28,966 nucleotides of DNA from Schoenoplectus triqueter (lineage: Eukaryota > Streptophyta > Magnoliopsida > Poales > Cyperaceae). The stretch covers positions 1 through 28,966 of the forward strand of contig CAXKVV010001068.1 in NCBI GenBank assembly GCA_964058805.1. Direction: 5' to 3'. How positions within the stretch are numbered: position 1 is the first letter of the stretch; each line of letters starts with the position of its first letter. Below, piece after piece: positions 1 through 10,600 of this stretch. Below the pieces are notes generated by a model. The model was not told the origin of the DNA, ran no database searches, and saw nothing but the letters and a program-made list of their open reading frames with translations. Made by a program: the position numbers and the translations under genes.

Positions 1-151
1 CATACATTTAGACTAAGCATCATTTATACAGATTTAATCAATAAAAAATGTAATCCATTCGTATGACAAATATGACATGAATTCAAATAACTGACTAGTT
101 GATCTCTACATCTTTATTAAAAACAAGCCATGGAAATAAGCAAATAATTTA

Positions 152-540
152 GGGTGGGGATCACTTGACAATGGGTTATATTGACAATGTATTTTCAAAT
201 AAATACTAAAAAAATTTTAAAAATAGAAAAAACCTTATGGATATGTTTTTCTACTTATAGATTGATGATGATTCAAATTTTATGCAATTTCATTATCGTT
301 TGATACTCCATCAAGGACCATCAAAATTTTATACAATTTGCAACGGTTATAATTTAATGGTCTTTGATGGACTATCAAACGATAATGAAATTGCATGAAA
401 TTTGAATCACCATCAATCTATAAATAGAAGAACATATCCATAAAGTTTTTTTTTTCTATATTTAAGATTTTTTTTTCTTATTTGTTTGAAAATCCATTAT
501 CAAGATTTTCAAGACGACCATTGTCAAATGATCCCTTCCC
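152..540. mobile_element. Mutator-like MITE, near-complete palindrome
   Basis: This 389-bp element is almost entirely inverted repeat. The left arm begins GGGTGGGGATCACTTGAC, and the complement of the right end begins GGGAAGGGATCATTTGAC. The pairing continues inward through about 180 bp per arm to an unpaired loop near 332-349. It is flanked by 9-bp direct repeats, 143-151 (AATAATTTA) and 541-549 (AGTAATTTA), which match at 8 of 9 positions. A 9-bp target duplication with long GGG-starting terminal inverted repeats is the signature of Mutator-superfamily (MULE) derivatives. There is no transposase, so it is non-autonomous. It lies about 300 bp past the stop codon of the minus-strand gene at 848-3518. 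The arms carry several mismatches and small indels, so the insertion is not recent. Confidence 0.85.
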
Positions 541-847
541 AGTAATTTAATATGGGCCAATTTATTACAATTTTATTTTTGGCCTGGCTATAGCCTATAG
601 GATCTTCTGTTATCAGCACAGATTGAACTAATAGTTACTACTAATCAAGATCAGCTGATAACTGAGTTAACTGCCTTCCCAAAGGAATTGCTCAAAGTCA
701 GCAATTGATTATAACACAGGACACAGGACAAGTTATAAGACCTTCAGTTCCAAAAAGATTTCATCCTTTTCAGAAGATAAAGCATACCCAAAAAAATAAA
801 AAAATAAATTAGATCTGACCTCTGAATCACAATTAAATTTATTCCCT

Positions 848-3518
848 TTATAGAGGTTCAATTTCCAGGTCATCATCGTGCTTATGATCACCATTATTCT
901 CAATAGTTGTAGACTCTTTTCTCTCATCTGCATTCATTTCTTGGACAGCTGGTGGATTGATAACAGTCATGGGCATAACAGTGTTGTCAGAGAGACGACC
1001 TTTCATTTCTCTGTGCTCCTGGCATATGGCACACCAGTGCATGCAACAGTGCACAGCACAAGGGTCACATGGTGAATTCTACAAATATAAGGAAATGTTT
1101 AGATTACAGGAGAAATATGAGGTGATTAATAACAAAAGAGACGGAACCCATATTGTTCAAAAGCAGACACATGCAACTTATCATTTCACTTTTAGTATTT
1201 GTAATCAACTTGTTTAATTCACATTTAAAGATGTGGGAGAGCTCAACACTCAACAGTATTAAATCGTTATCATGAAGTGATAACAACATATCACAAACTA
1301 ATATGTTGAGTTACTAATTTAAAAGAGAGATGATGAGCAGGATAATAACCAGATTAACCTTTGCTAAGCTCAAACAGTATTCTAAAGACAAATCAACTGC
1401 AAGAATGAAAAAAGTATTAAAAGGAAGTATTCTCATATAAGATGGTTATCCATTTCTTTAAACCTTGAATCTACATTTTTCAGTTTCCAGAAATGTCCCT
1501 CTTATGCTCCACAATCAGTCAATCACCAATAGTCAAAGACTCAATTTAACAACTTGCTAATTGTGGTAAACAGATACAACTGTACCTTGAGGTGGTATTT
1601 CTTCTGGAGAGACTGACGATGGAGGCCAGTGTAGATGCCACACATCCACCAGCCAAACAGTAAGCCTTCTCCAATCAAGAAAGAAGTTCTCGGATCAATG
1701 CCATGAAATATAGCTGTGGCTACAGCCAGAGCAATCCCACCTTCAACACATATTGCATGGCATAAGCACGGCTGTTTCCAGTGGGTATCCTCATTCAGAG
1801 CCTCAATATTGCGACCAAAAAGAACACAGGGGCAAAACAGTCCTGTCCAGCCTGCCAAGCCAAATTAATGGAAGTTACATCATATGTGTAGGGGTGAATA
1901 CAGTGCAAGAAATGTGGCATCTGAAAATTTTCTTTTTGTAACAAGCAATCTTAGATGTCTAGTGACCATCAACTATTTTTGCATGACCATAAACTTTACA
2001 GAACAATTGTTTAAGTACTGAAACCCTAGGATGAACCCTAATGGAGGTTAAAGATAAGGGGACAGACCAGGACAGGGGACAGAATTGGAGAGAAATAACT
2101 CACTTAACCTTGCTTTCAAGGTTTCATTTTAGGCTCATAGAGGTAAATAACTAGTTGAATATTTTTTTTTGAAAGTTTCAGTTGAATATTTTTTTTTGAA
2201 AGTTTCAGTCCACACCCCCTTACCACCACCCATAAAGAAGATGGTGTGTGAGACGGGGTGGTAAACTAGTCTCTCAATTTCCCTATTTTCCATTCCCTTC
2301 CCATCTAATGTAAAAATCCTGGCCCGATCCTTTTGCCTGACAAATAAGATTAATAAAACAGGTCAACACATACAGAGATACACAAGGTAAGCTCTGCACT
2401 GAGAGTGCAGCATAATGGTTGGCATTGTACTATTATTGGCATGAAGATATGCAGAGAGGAAAATTCTGCTAGACTATTCTGATAAAGAGGAAACACTTTC
2501 CCAATTTTTCAGATTACTGGTTTTATCTTTTCAACGTACAACCTCAAGCAAGATACCATTAAAACAATTAAAAGAAATTAGTTTTACTTTTACATACAGC
2601 TTTCAGGATCCTCAGCACAACCAAAGATACCGGTGGTCCAGGGCTCATCTGCTGGAGGCTCATAGCTCTCAGGAAGCACCTGGCCACACTCTGCACATTT
2701 TCTCACCTCCAACTGAAACAAAAAAGATGAAAAGTGTAACATAATATAATGCTAGATAAGATGTCATTCAGGTAAATAAACAATCTAGATGGTGCCACAA
2801 TCCTCAACTGCAGACAAGACATAGGGGTACTAAATTTCTTGTGAAGAAGGATCAACATGAAACTACATAATGGACTTTCTGGCTATCAAACAATTTATTT
2901 GTAATATATATTTTCCATCAAGTAGACAGCAGTAGACAATCAAATTATATTTCAGTTATGCGATTAAAGTTTTGTCACTTGTACAGTACCTTCCTATGTT
3001 ATCAGAAGCACGAGAAAGTTGTGTAATTTTAATATTGCTGTTTACATATAGAAAACCAAGGTGAGCCGATTTGCTTGATCTAAGATGTTTTGATCGATCT
3101 GACCAAAAGGATATTACAACATCCAAATTTGTCAGTATGTCAGATGCAAAACTAAATCAAGTTTAAAACATTGAACCGCAGATTATAGTGAAAGGATACA
3201 CAGTAACACACACATTACTTTTAACACACGTGACTCCGCACATATAAACGAAATGAAATAAAATTAATAATATCACTCACGTAAGCAGTTACCATTACCA
3301 ACACACAGATCTCCCAAATCAAACAAAACGACTTCCACAATCAGAACCAATGCACAGTCAAGGTTCTAGTTTCTACACAGAAAAAGTTGAAAAATACTTA
3401 AGATCCATACCTCGGGGACACGCATGGGCTGGTTCAGTTCGCCGGGGCGGATCTCCTCCGCCGGAGCATCCTGATCCTTCGTCAGCTTGACGTACGACGA
3501 CATGTTTGACTCAGCCAT
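848..3518 (-). CDS. CNR6-like: PLAC8-family protein, cell number regulator 6-like (four exons)
   Basis: Exons read on the minus strand are 3518-3411 (36 codons), 2712-2598, 1851-1586 and 1078-848 (ending TAA). Together they give a 239-residue protein. Introns are 698, 746 and 507 bp, with donors GTATGG, GTATGT and GTACAG and acceptors TTTCAG, TGGCAG and TTGTAG. One codon (TGC) is split between exons 2 and 3. Exon 1 holds the conserved KLTKDQ and EEIRPGELNQP stretch. Exon 2 has the Cys pair CAECG and ESYEPPADE. Exon 3 has the PLAC8 core CWTGLFCPCVLFGRN and two hydrophobic segments, around VEGGIALAVATAIF and GEGLLFGWWMCGIY. Exon 4 has the second Cys cluster CDPCAVHCCMHWCAICQEHREM in two adjacent parts, and an acidic tail. 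The family comprises small Cys-rich membrane proteins (fw2.2/CNR and PCR groups) linked to cell number control and divalent-metal transport; the role of this clade is not settled. Met1 was chosen because it gives the family N-terminus; Met6 is an alternative. An AATAAA lies at 843-838, perhaps too close to the stop to be the poly(A) signal. I see no other gene down to 550. Confidence 0.95.
2154..2207. repeat. Perfect 27-bp tandem duplication in intron 2
   Basis: Two identical 27-bp units, 2154-2180 and 2181-2207, each begin GTTGAATA, run through nine T and end GAAAGTTTCA. They lie in intron 2 of the PLAC8 gene. The lack of any difference between the copies suggests a recent slippage or repair event. 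Confidence 0.9.
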
Positions 3519-3924
3519 TGACGAAATAAATCAACGGATCAGATTTCTCTCTCCTCGAGACTTTTTAATTCTCTCGGATTCTCACCCTTTCTTTGAACTG
3601 GAATTTTGGAAGGGAATCGGAGAGAAGGGATACAAGGGAAGACCGGGAGAGAAGCAGCGATCTAGATAGGCGCCTCAAATAGGAGAGGAATGCGCCAAAC
3701 AACATTAACATAAGAAATGAATCTACTTAAATCCTCATAAAAAAACCGGCCTCGACCGGACGGGCGATCGGAGCGAGAAAACCGGATCCCAATCTATTTA
3801 GTTTAGATTTTTTTTTTCTTCTTTTGAGGTGATTTAGTTAGTTTAAGGGTGGTGATATAATGCCCCCGGTTCTATACTCAGAATCATCAATGACATAAAT
3901 TTTGTTAGAGAAATGGACATAAAT
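3519..3924. other. Upstream region of the PLAC8-family gene
   Basis: This should contain the 5' UTR and core promoter of the minus-strand gene. The part nearest the gene (3519-3790) is richer in G and C than the rest of the flank and has pyrimidine-rich stretches on the minus strand, as plant 5' UTRs often do. I see no convincing TATA box and no competing ORF, so the transcription start cannot be placed. Confidence 0.4.
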
Positions 3925-4564
3925 TTTGTGCGTAATTCCTATCCCAACAGAAGCATGTAAAAATTATAATATAAATTAAATAAATTGGGATTTCATATGT
4001 TTAAATAAGATTATAAATGATATAAAATTTGAATAAACTGAAATACTATTTTAATATATTTGTGTTAATCTTTCATCGTTATTCGTATCATAAGGATTTG
4101 AGAATATAATGATTATAATATAAACGAATAGAGAAAATCATTCAAAATAATTTTGTACATTTTTATAATTTTATGTGTTAAAATAAGACTGCAAATGATA
4201 GAAAAACTCAAGATAACATAATGCATTTGTATCTATCTTTCTGCGTAATTCATGTCATAACGGCTAAGCACGAAAATATTATAATATAATTAATAGAATA
4301 TATAATTTTTTGTGTATTTTGATGTCTTTATTTGTTAAAATGAGATAAAATTCAAGTAAATTGAAATACAGTTTAAATATATTTGTATTAATTTTTTTTA
4401 ACATTATTCATGTCATGAAGGTCGAGAACACAATTACTATAATATAAACAAGTAGGGGGTATCATTTAAAATAATATTATGTATCTTGATGATTTAATAA
4501 GTTAAAATTAAACTAAAAATAATATAAAACTCAAGCAAACTGAAACACAGTTTTAATGCATTTG
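3925..4564. repeat. Degenerate AT-rich tandem repeat, unit about 157-177 bp
   Basis: Related units start at about 4001, 4178, 4335 and 4502, each with a TTAAAATAAGA-like motif. A partial unit precedes them from about 3925, recognised by TGCGTAATTC, which recurs near 4243. Each full unit then carries a CTGAAATACAGTTTTAA-like stretch, ATTTGTRTTAAT, a TCATGTCATAA-like motif and TTATAATATAAA. Identity is low, so the array is old. The last unit stops at 4564, where an LTR begins. Confidence 0.7.
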
Positions 4565-5149
4565 TGATGGCGATCAAGTCATGATAGATGAACAAGTGAA
4601 CAACCAAGACCAAAGAAATCTTTTCTGGACTAGGTCGTACTTGGAACGAACTAGTTTTTTGAGCATAACTTTCTCATACAGGCTCCAAATTAAGTGATTT
4701 AAAATTCTATAGAAAACTGACGAAATGGGCTACAACTTTTATGTTTTGAGTTTTCAGATACTTTTAAGTCATAAATATGTGTCAAGTGAACGTGGTCATT
4801 AAGAAGTCATCCAGTCAGCAGGTTTAATTATTCTCTTGAGTCTTGTGACAACTTATGGAGTTTCTAAGTTAGTCTTTTGAGTATCTCTAGGTTTTATTTA
4901 TTATGTTTTGATAACAACAATAGTAGTTAAGGTTATTTTAATTATCTAAGATCTTTCTAGAGTTGTAAGATAGCTATATAAATCCTCATAGCTAAATGTA
5001 ATAGAAAGTTGATGAATATTATGAATTTTAAACCTTGAGTTGAGTTTATCTCTTCTTTTATCCCACTGTGAGTTGAGAGTATCCTTCAGTTGTGATTTTA
5101 TCGTTGAATATGTATGTGTCCTTGGGCAATTCTACCTCGAACGCTATCA
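4565..5149 (+). mobile_element. 5' LTR of a decayed LTR retrotransposon
   Basis: The left edge starts TGATGGCGATCAAG exactly where the flanking AT-rich repeat unit breaks off. The right edge ends ACGCTATCA, three bases before a primer binding site. The 585-bp length, TG...CA ends, internal TATA box and adjacent primer site all fit a plant LTR. I found no second copy of this LTR before 7616, so the 3' end was lost or lies outside the window. Confidence 0.7.
4975..4983 (+). promoter_or_regulatory. LTR TATA box
   Basis: TATATAAAT lies inside the LTR, about 170 bp before its 3' edge. That is a normal position for the core promoter that drives retrotransposon transcription. Whether it is still active is unknown. 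Confidence 0.5.
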
Positions 5150-5151
5150 GT

Positions 5152-5163
5152 AGGTATCAGAGC
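5152..5163 (+). other. Primer binding site, initiator Met tRNA type
   Basis: AGGTATCAGAGC matches the classical plant site TGGTATCAGAGC at 11 of 12 positions; only the first base differs. It follows the LTR edge by two bases. This is where the 3' end of initiator tRNA-Met would prime minus-strand DNA synthesis. Confidence 0.8.
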
Positions 5164-5175
5164 TGCAGCCGAAGG

Positions 5176-6070
5176 ATGGTGCGACGTAGTGCTCGTATCA
5201 ATCCTCCTGGAGGAGACTCGCGAGACGATCGAGGCATTGAGTCGAATGAGTTGAGGCAACATGTACAATAACTCTAGCAGCATACCGTGCTAGTGGAGGC
5301 CGCTGATCGAAGCCAAGACCGTCGAATGAGCCATGATTCTTTGAGAAGCAAATCTTATAAGGATTGAGATCACCGAATGAGGCACGATTCTTCTACAAGC
5401 ACAACCGCCGACCGAAGCCAAGATTGCCAAATAAGGCATGGTTCTTCGAGAAGTAAGATTTATAAGAGTCTAGACCGTCAAAAGAGGCATAATTCTTTAA
5501 GCTACCTCGACTTCCCTTCTCACCACCTACTTCACAACATCTTCAATGATAAAGTTTCTCCTTCGCTTGCCAACAACGGAGAAATAATCATTCCAAGAAT
5601 CATAATATGTTGAACTGTAAGTTACAAGAGAACAAACATTTTCGCAATAATAAATCATTGATATCTTGTGGCAAAGAGGCTCTACATCAACACCGTCTCC
5701 AAAGAAACATTTATGTCCAATGAAACACCAACTTCAAAAAAAAAATTGTGAGAAATCCCTTTTAAAAAGCTCTCTTAACTCTCTTTCTTCGACTTCTTTC
5801 TTATCAAAATCTGATTTGAAGATTGAGAAACTATTAAAAAAGAAAAGACCCAGCAGAAGCAAAGGTCTTTATTTTGAGAAACCGGGTTCACACAAATTAT
5901 TTTAAAAAAGATCTGACAAGAATACCTTTAAGATACTTATTGAGAAAAACCAACGAGACTCGTGAGAAGTGTATAAAAATAGAAAATTCAACTTTGGTTC
6001 AGTCTAAAGTGAAGAGTGTAAAATATTTCTAGTGCTGGCATGCAGGACATAATTTAGTATTTTGTCCGGC
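5176..6070 (+). pseudogene. gag: Decayed gag of an LTR retrotransposon, probably Ty3/gypsy
   Basis: An ATG at 5176 opens with MVRRSARINPPGG, a typical basic gag start, but an in-frame TAA comes after 31 codons. Further on the frame is lost repeatedly. Between about 5305 and 5500 the coding sequence holds an imperfect internal duplication (ADRSQD followed by a Ser/Arg/Lys-rich stretch, about 110 bp apart). At 6024-6065 a CCHC zinc knuckle remains, CWHAGHNLVFCP, in a different frame from the ATG. Its first Cys has become Tyr (TAT) and the preceding Lys codon has become TAG. No protease, reverse transcriptase or integrase is readable after it. The assignment to Ty3/gypsy rather than copia is inferred from the knuckle and primer site and is not certain. 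Confidence 0.65.
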
Positions 6071-7615
6071 TATGAATTTTTTTTTCCGATTATAAAGAGG
6101 AACTCCAATCTAATGTATCGTCCTCAAACCCCAAAGAGCATAGTATTTGTAAAGAAATTAAAATCATTGATTGTGAGGACATGTTGTTTAATTCTCCATT
6201 ATTTTTTGATGAATATCCTAGAAGATGTGCAGATCAATGTAGATGAGTTCTAAATAAATTTTGGTCCTCTTGACAACCTTCTAATCCTTCAAGAGAAGTT
6301 TATTGGTGATTTATTATTATCCTCAAGTTTTCATTTTATTCCTATAAGTATAATTAATTTAGAGATATATTCTTTGTCAACAATTGATGTGACTTTCAAA
6401 CTGAAATGTTGGTGTTCAAATGACAATAAAAGAGAAAATATTGTAGATATGAAGATTATTCACTTGAACTGAGATTCCAATCAAAAAGTGTAAGGTACTT
6501 TATAATTTTTAGAAGTGAAAGTTCTCAATTTGATTTCAGATTTGATGAGATATTGAAATAAGTTGTTAGGTTATCCGTTTGTGGTTTGCATAACTCCATT
6601 CTCATTTCATGTGCATTGGGATGCATAAAATTAAATTTTTTAAACTATTTCAAACTATTTTAGCATTTTATGATACAAACTAGAGATTGTGTATCATTGG
6701 CTCAAAGAGAAAGTTAATTCTAGTAAAGAACAATTTCGTGGCAGCAGAGACCCTGTCCTAAAAATATCAAAACTTCTCCTTAAAATGTCAAAATTTGAAC
6801 CGAAACTTTTGGGAGATAGAAAGATGAAAATGGAACCTTCCATTTATGATTCTAATCCTCGTGAAAGTAAAGAAAACCTTCTGCAAACTAGGATAATAGA
6901 AGATAAAATTTCAGTGGCGTATTATGGTGATATAATTTGGAACATTACATATTCGGCTTATTGGTTAATTAGCTCATAAATGATCCAGCCGGTCATGACA
7001 AAAGGTTCAAGAACTCCAACTTTAAAATAATATTATTTTTTATCTCAAATCAAAATAAATTTGGCACTAAATTTCAAGAGAAAATAATTTAAAAATATGG
7101 TGCTTGAATGTCGAAAGCAGCAGTTTTTTATACTCATTGAAGAGGTACAAAAAGAGGTATACATGGGCAGCAACTCAACACCAATCGGTGAAAAATCTAT
7201 AGAGAAGAAAGATGTCACACAAGTGTACTCTTGTCCATTTGAAACATATTTAGCTGAAGAATGCGAGACAGATGCAAGCTTTTAGCTCAACTCCAACACT
7301 GCTCAAACTTCAAACTTCACATTTAATCGGAGGGCACGACAGAAGCATGACGATTTACTAGATCACATGCCGTGCAAGCATGGTGCTCTAATGAAATTCA
7401 TTTATCAAATATAGCGGAAGCATGAAGAGCCCAACCGGTGCTTCAGTCCTTATGGTATGGGTTCTGATTATCTTTCGACATATTGCTCTCTTCTGCATGC
7501 CGGCAAGAACCTCTCCATGCAATCTCCTCGATGTTAGTTCTTAAGTTGTACAACTTTCAAGAGACATATAAAAGAAACTATCTGAAGATTATGGAGTATC
7601 AGCAACTTTCAACAT
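6071..7615. other. AT-rich intergenic DNA, no gene recognised
   Basis: Stops are frequent in all frames. The longest open stretches (6689-6979, 96 codons; 7097-7285, 62 codons) do not resemble any family I know. The segment probably includes more of the decayed element starting at 4565, but I cannot identify pol motifs or a 3' LTR. It ends at the sharp start of the 58-bp array. Confidence 0.5.
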
Positions 7616-10600
7616 CGTTTTTGGCGGTACCGCGGGCATCGGATCCCGTTTTCATGTTTTGCGCGTCCGGACTCGTTTTCGGTGGTATCGAGGGCGTCGG
7701 CTCCCATTTTCATGTTTTGTGCTCCCGAACTCATTTTTGGCATTACTGAGGGCGTCGACTCCGTTTTCATATTTTGCGCACCCAAACTCATTTTCGACGG
7801 TACCGAGGGCGTCGGGTCCCGTTTTCATGTTTTGCGCTCCCGAACTCATTTCCCGCGGTACCGGGGGCGTCAGGTCCCGTTTTCATGTTTTGCGCGCCCA
7901 AATTCGTTTTCGGCGGTACCGAGGGCGTCGGGTCCCGTTTTCATATTTTGCACTCCCGAACTTGTTTTCAGCGGTACGGAAGGTGTCAGGTCCTATTTTC
8001 TTGTTTTGCGCTCCCTGACTCGTTATCGACGGTTCCGAGGGCGTCGGGTCCCGTTTTCAAGTTTTCCGCACCCTGACTCATTTTCGACGGTACCGAGAGC
8101 GTCCAGTCCTATTTTCATGTTTTGCACTCCCGGACATGTTTTCGGCGGTTCTGAGGGCGTCGGGTCCCGTTTTCATTTTTTGCGCTCCCGGACACGTTTT
8201 CAGCGGTACGGAGGGCGTCGGGTCCCGTTTTCATGTTTTGTGCGCCCTGACTCGTTTTCGGCGGAAACGAGGGTGTCAGGTCCCCTTTTCATGTTTTGCG
8301 CTCCCGGAGTAGTTTCTCGCGGTACCGTGGGCGTCGGGTCTCGATTTCAAGTTTTGTGCTCCCAGACTCTTTTTTGGCGGTACCGCGGGCATCGGGTCCC
8401 GTTTTTATGTTTTGTGCACCCGAACTCGTTTTCGGCGGTACCGAGGGCGTCGGCTCCCATTTTCATGTTTTGTGCTCCCGGACTCGTTTTCGGCACTACC
8501 GAGGGCGTCGACTCTCGTTTTCATGTTTTACGCGCCCGGACTCATTTTCGAGGGTACCGAGGACGTCGGGTCCCGTTTTCATGTTTTGTGCGTCCGGACT
8601 CATTTTCGGCGGTAACGAGGGTGTCCGGTCCCGTTTTATTGTTTTGTGTTCCCGGACTTGTTTTCGGCGGTGCCGATTGCGTCGGGTCATGTTTTCATGT
8701 TTTGCTCGGCCGGACTCGTTTTCGGCGGTCCCGAGGTAGACAGGTCCCGTTTTCATATTTTGCGCACCGAGACTAGCTTTCGGCTGTACCGAGACCGTCA
8801 GTCCCTGTTTTCATGTTTTGCGCTCCCGCACACGTTTTGGACGGAACGGATGGCGTTGGGTCCCATTTTCATTTTTTTTGCGTACCGATGTTTTGCTCTC
8901 CTGGACATGTTTTCTTACGGTCCCGAAGGCGATGAATCCCTTTTAATGATTTGCACGCCGAGACTAGTTTTTGGCAGTACCGAGGGCGTCAGGTCCCGTT
9001 TTCTTGTTTGGCGCTCCCGAAAACGATTTCGACGTTACGGTGGGCGTCGGGTCCCATTTTCATGTTTTGAGCGTCGGGTCCCGTTTTCGGCGAAAACGGG
9101 TGTGCTGGGTCCCGTTTTCATGTTTTGTGCTCCGGAAGTCGTTTCCCGCGGTACCGAGGGCGTCCTGTAACATTTTCAAGTGTTTTTTCTCCCGGACTCA
9201 TTTTTAGCGGTACCGCGGGCATCGGGTCCCGTTTTCATATTTTGTGCACCGGGATTCGTTTTCCGCAGTACCGAGGGCGTCGGCTCCCGTTTTCAAGTGT
9301 TGTGCTTCCGAACTTATTTTTGGCATTATCGAGGGAGTCAGCTCCCGTTTTCATGTTTTACGCGCCCGCACTCATTTTCGGCGGTAACGAGGGCGTCCGG
9401 TCCCGTTTTATTATTTTACGCTCCCGGACATGTTTACGGCGGTGGCGATCGCCTCAGGTCACGTTTTCATGTTTTGATCGTCCGGACTCATTTTGGGCGG
9501 TCCCGAGGGTGACGAGTCCTGTTTTCATGTTTTGCGCGCCGAGACTAGCTTTCGACGGTACCGAGTTTTCATGTTCTGCGCCCGGACTCGTTTTCAGCGG
9601 TACCGAGGGTGTCGAATCCCGTTTTCACGGACTCATTTCCGGCGGAAACGAGGGTGTCGAGTACTATTTTCAAGTTTTGCGCTCCCGGAGTCGTTTCCCG
9701 CGTTATCGAGGGCGTCGTTTCCCATTTTCAAGTTTTGCGCTCCCGGACACGTCTTCGGCGGTACTGCGGGCATCGGGTGTCGTTTTCATGTATTACGCGC
9801 CTGGACTCTTTTTCAGTGGTACCGAGGGCGTCGGGTCCCGTTTTCAAATTTTGGGCGCCCGAACTCATTTTCGGCGGTACCGAGGGTGTACGGTCTCGTT
9901 TTCATGTTTTGTGCCCCCGAGCACATTTTTAGTGGTACGGAGGGCGTCGGGTCCCGTTTTCATATTGTGTGCGCCTTGACTCATTTTCGGTGGTACCGAG
10001 GGCGTCGGGTCCCGTTTTCATGTTTTGCGCGCCGAGACTAGATTTCGGCGGTACCGAGGGCGTCGGGCCCCATTTTCATGTTTTGCGCCCCGAACACGTT
10101 TTCGACGGAACGGATGGGCGTCGGGCCCCATTTTCTTTTTTTGCATGCCCGAACTCATTTTCGGCGGTACCGAGGGTGCCGGGTCCCGTTTTCGTGTTTT
10201 GCGCCCCCGAAATCGTTTCCCGCGGTACCGAGGGCATCGGGTCCCGTTTGCATGTTTTGCGCTTCCGTGCTCGTTTTTGGCGGTACCATAGCGTAGGCTC
10301 CCATTTTCATGTTTTGCGCGCCCTGACTCGTTTTCGGCGGTATCGTGGGCGACGAGTCCCGCTTTAATGTTTTGCGCACCGAGATTAGTTTTTGGCGGTA
10401 CCGAGGGTGTCAGGTCCCGTTTTCATGTTTTGCGCTCCCGGACACGTTTTCGACGGTACGGAGGGCGTCGGGTCCCGTTTTCATGTATTGCGCGCCCCAG
10501 ACTCTTTTTCGGCGAAAACGAGGGTGCCGGGTACTGTTTTCAAGTTTTGCGCTCCCGGAATTGTTTCCCGCGTTACCGAGGGCGTCGTGTCCCATTTTCA

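Noticed and set aside
878..1217. Plus-strand frames at 878-1075 and 957-1217
   Set aside because: They are shadows of exon 4 of the minus-strand PLAC8-family gene, whose splice sites and Cys pattern are clear.
2220..2264. Small inverted repeat TTACCACC / GGTGGTAA in intron 2
   Set aside because: Only 8 bp per arm with no flanking duplication, so it is not distinguishable from chance.
7682..8776. 364-codon frame in the 58-bp array as a repeat protein
   Set aside because: It is explained by a stop-free unit with length 1 modulo 3. All three frames give similar open stretches, so there is no sign of one selected frame.
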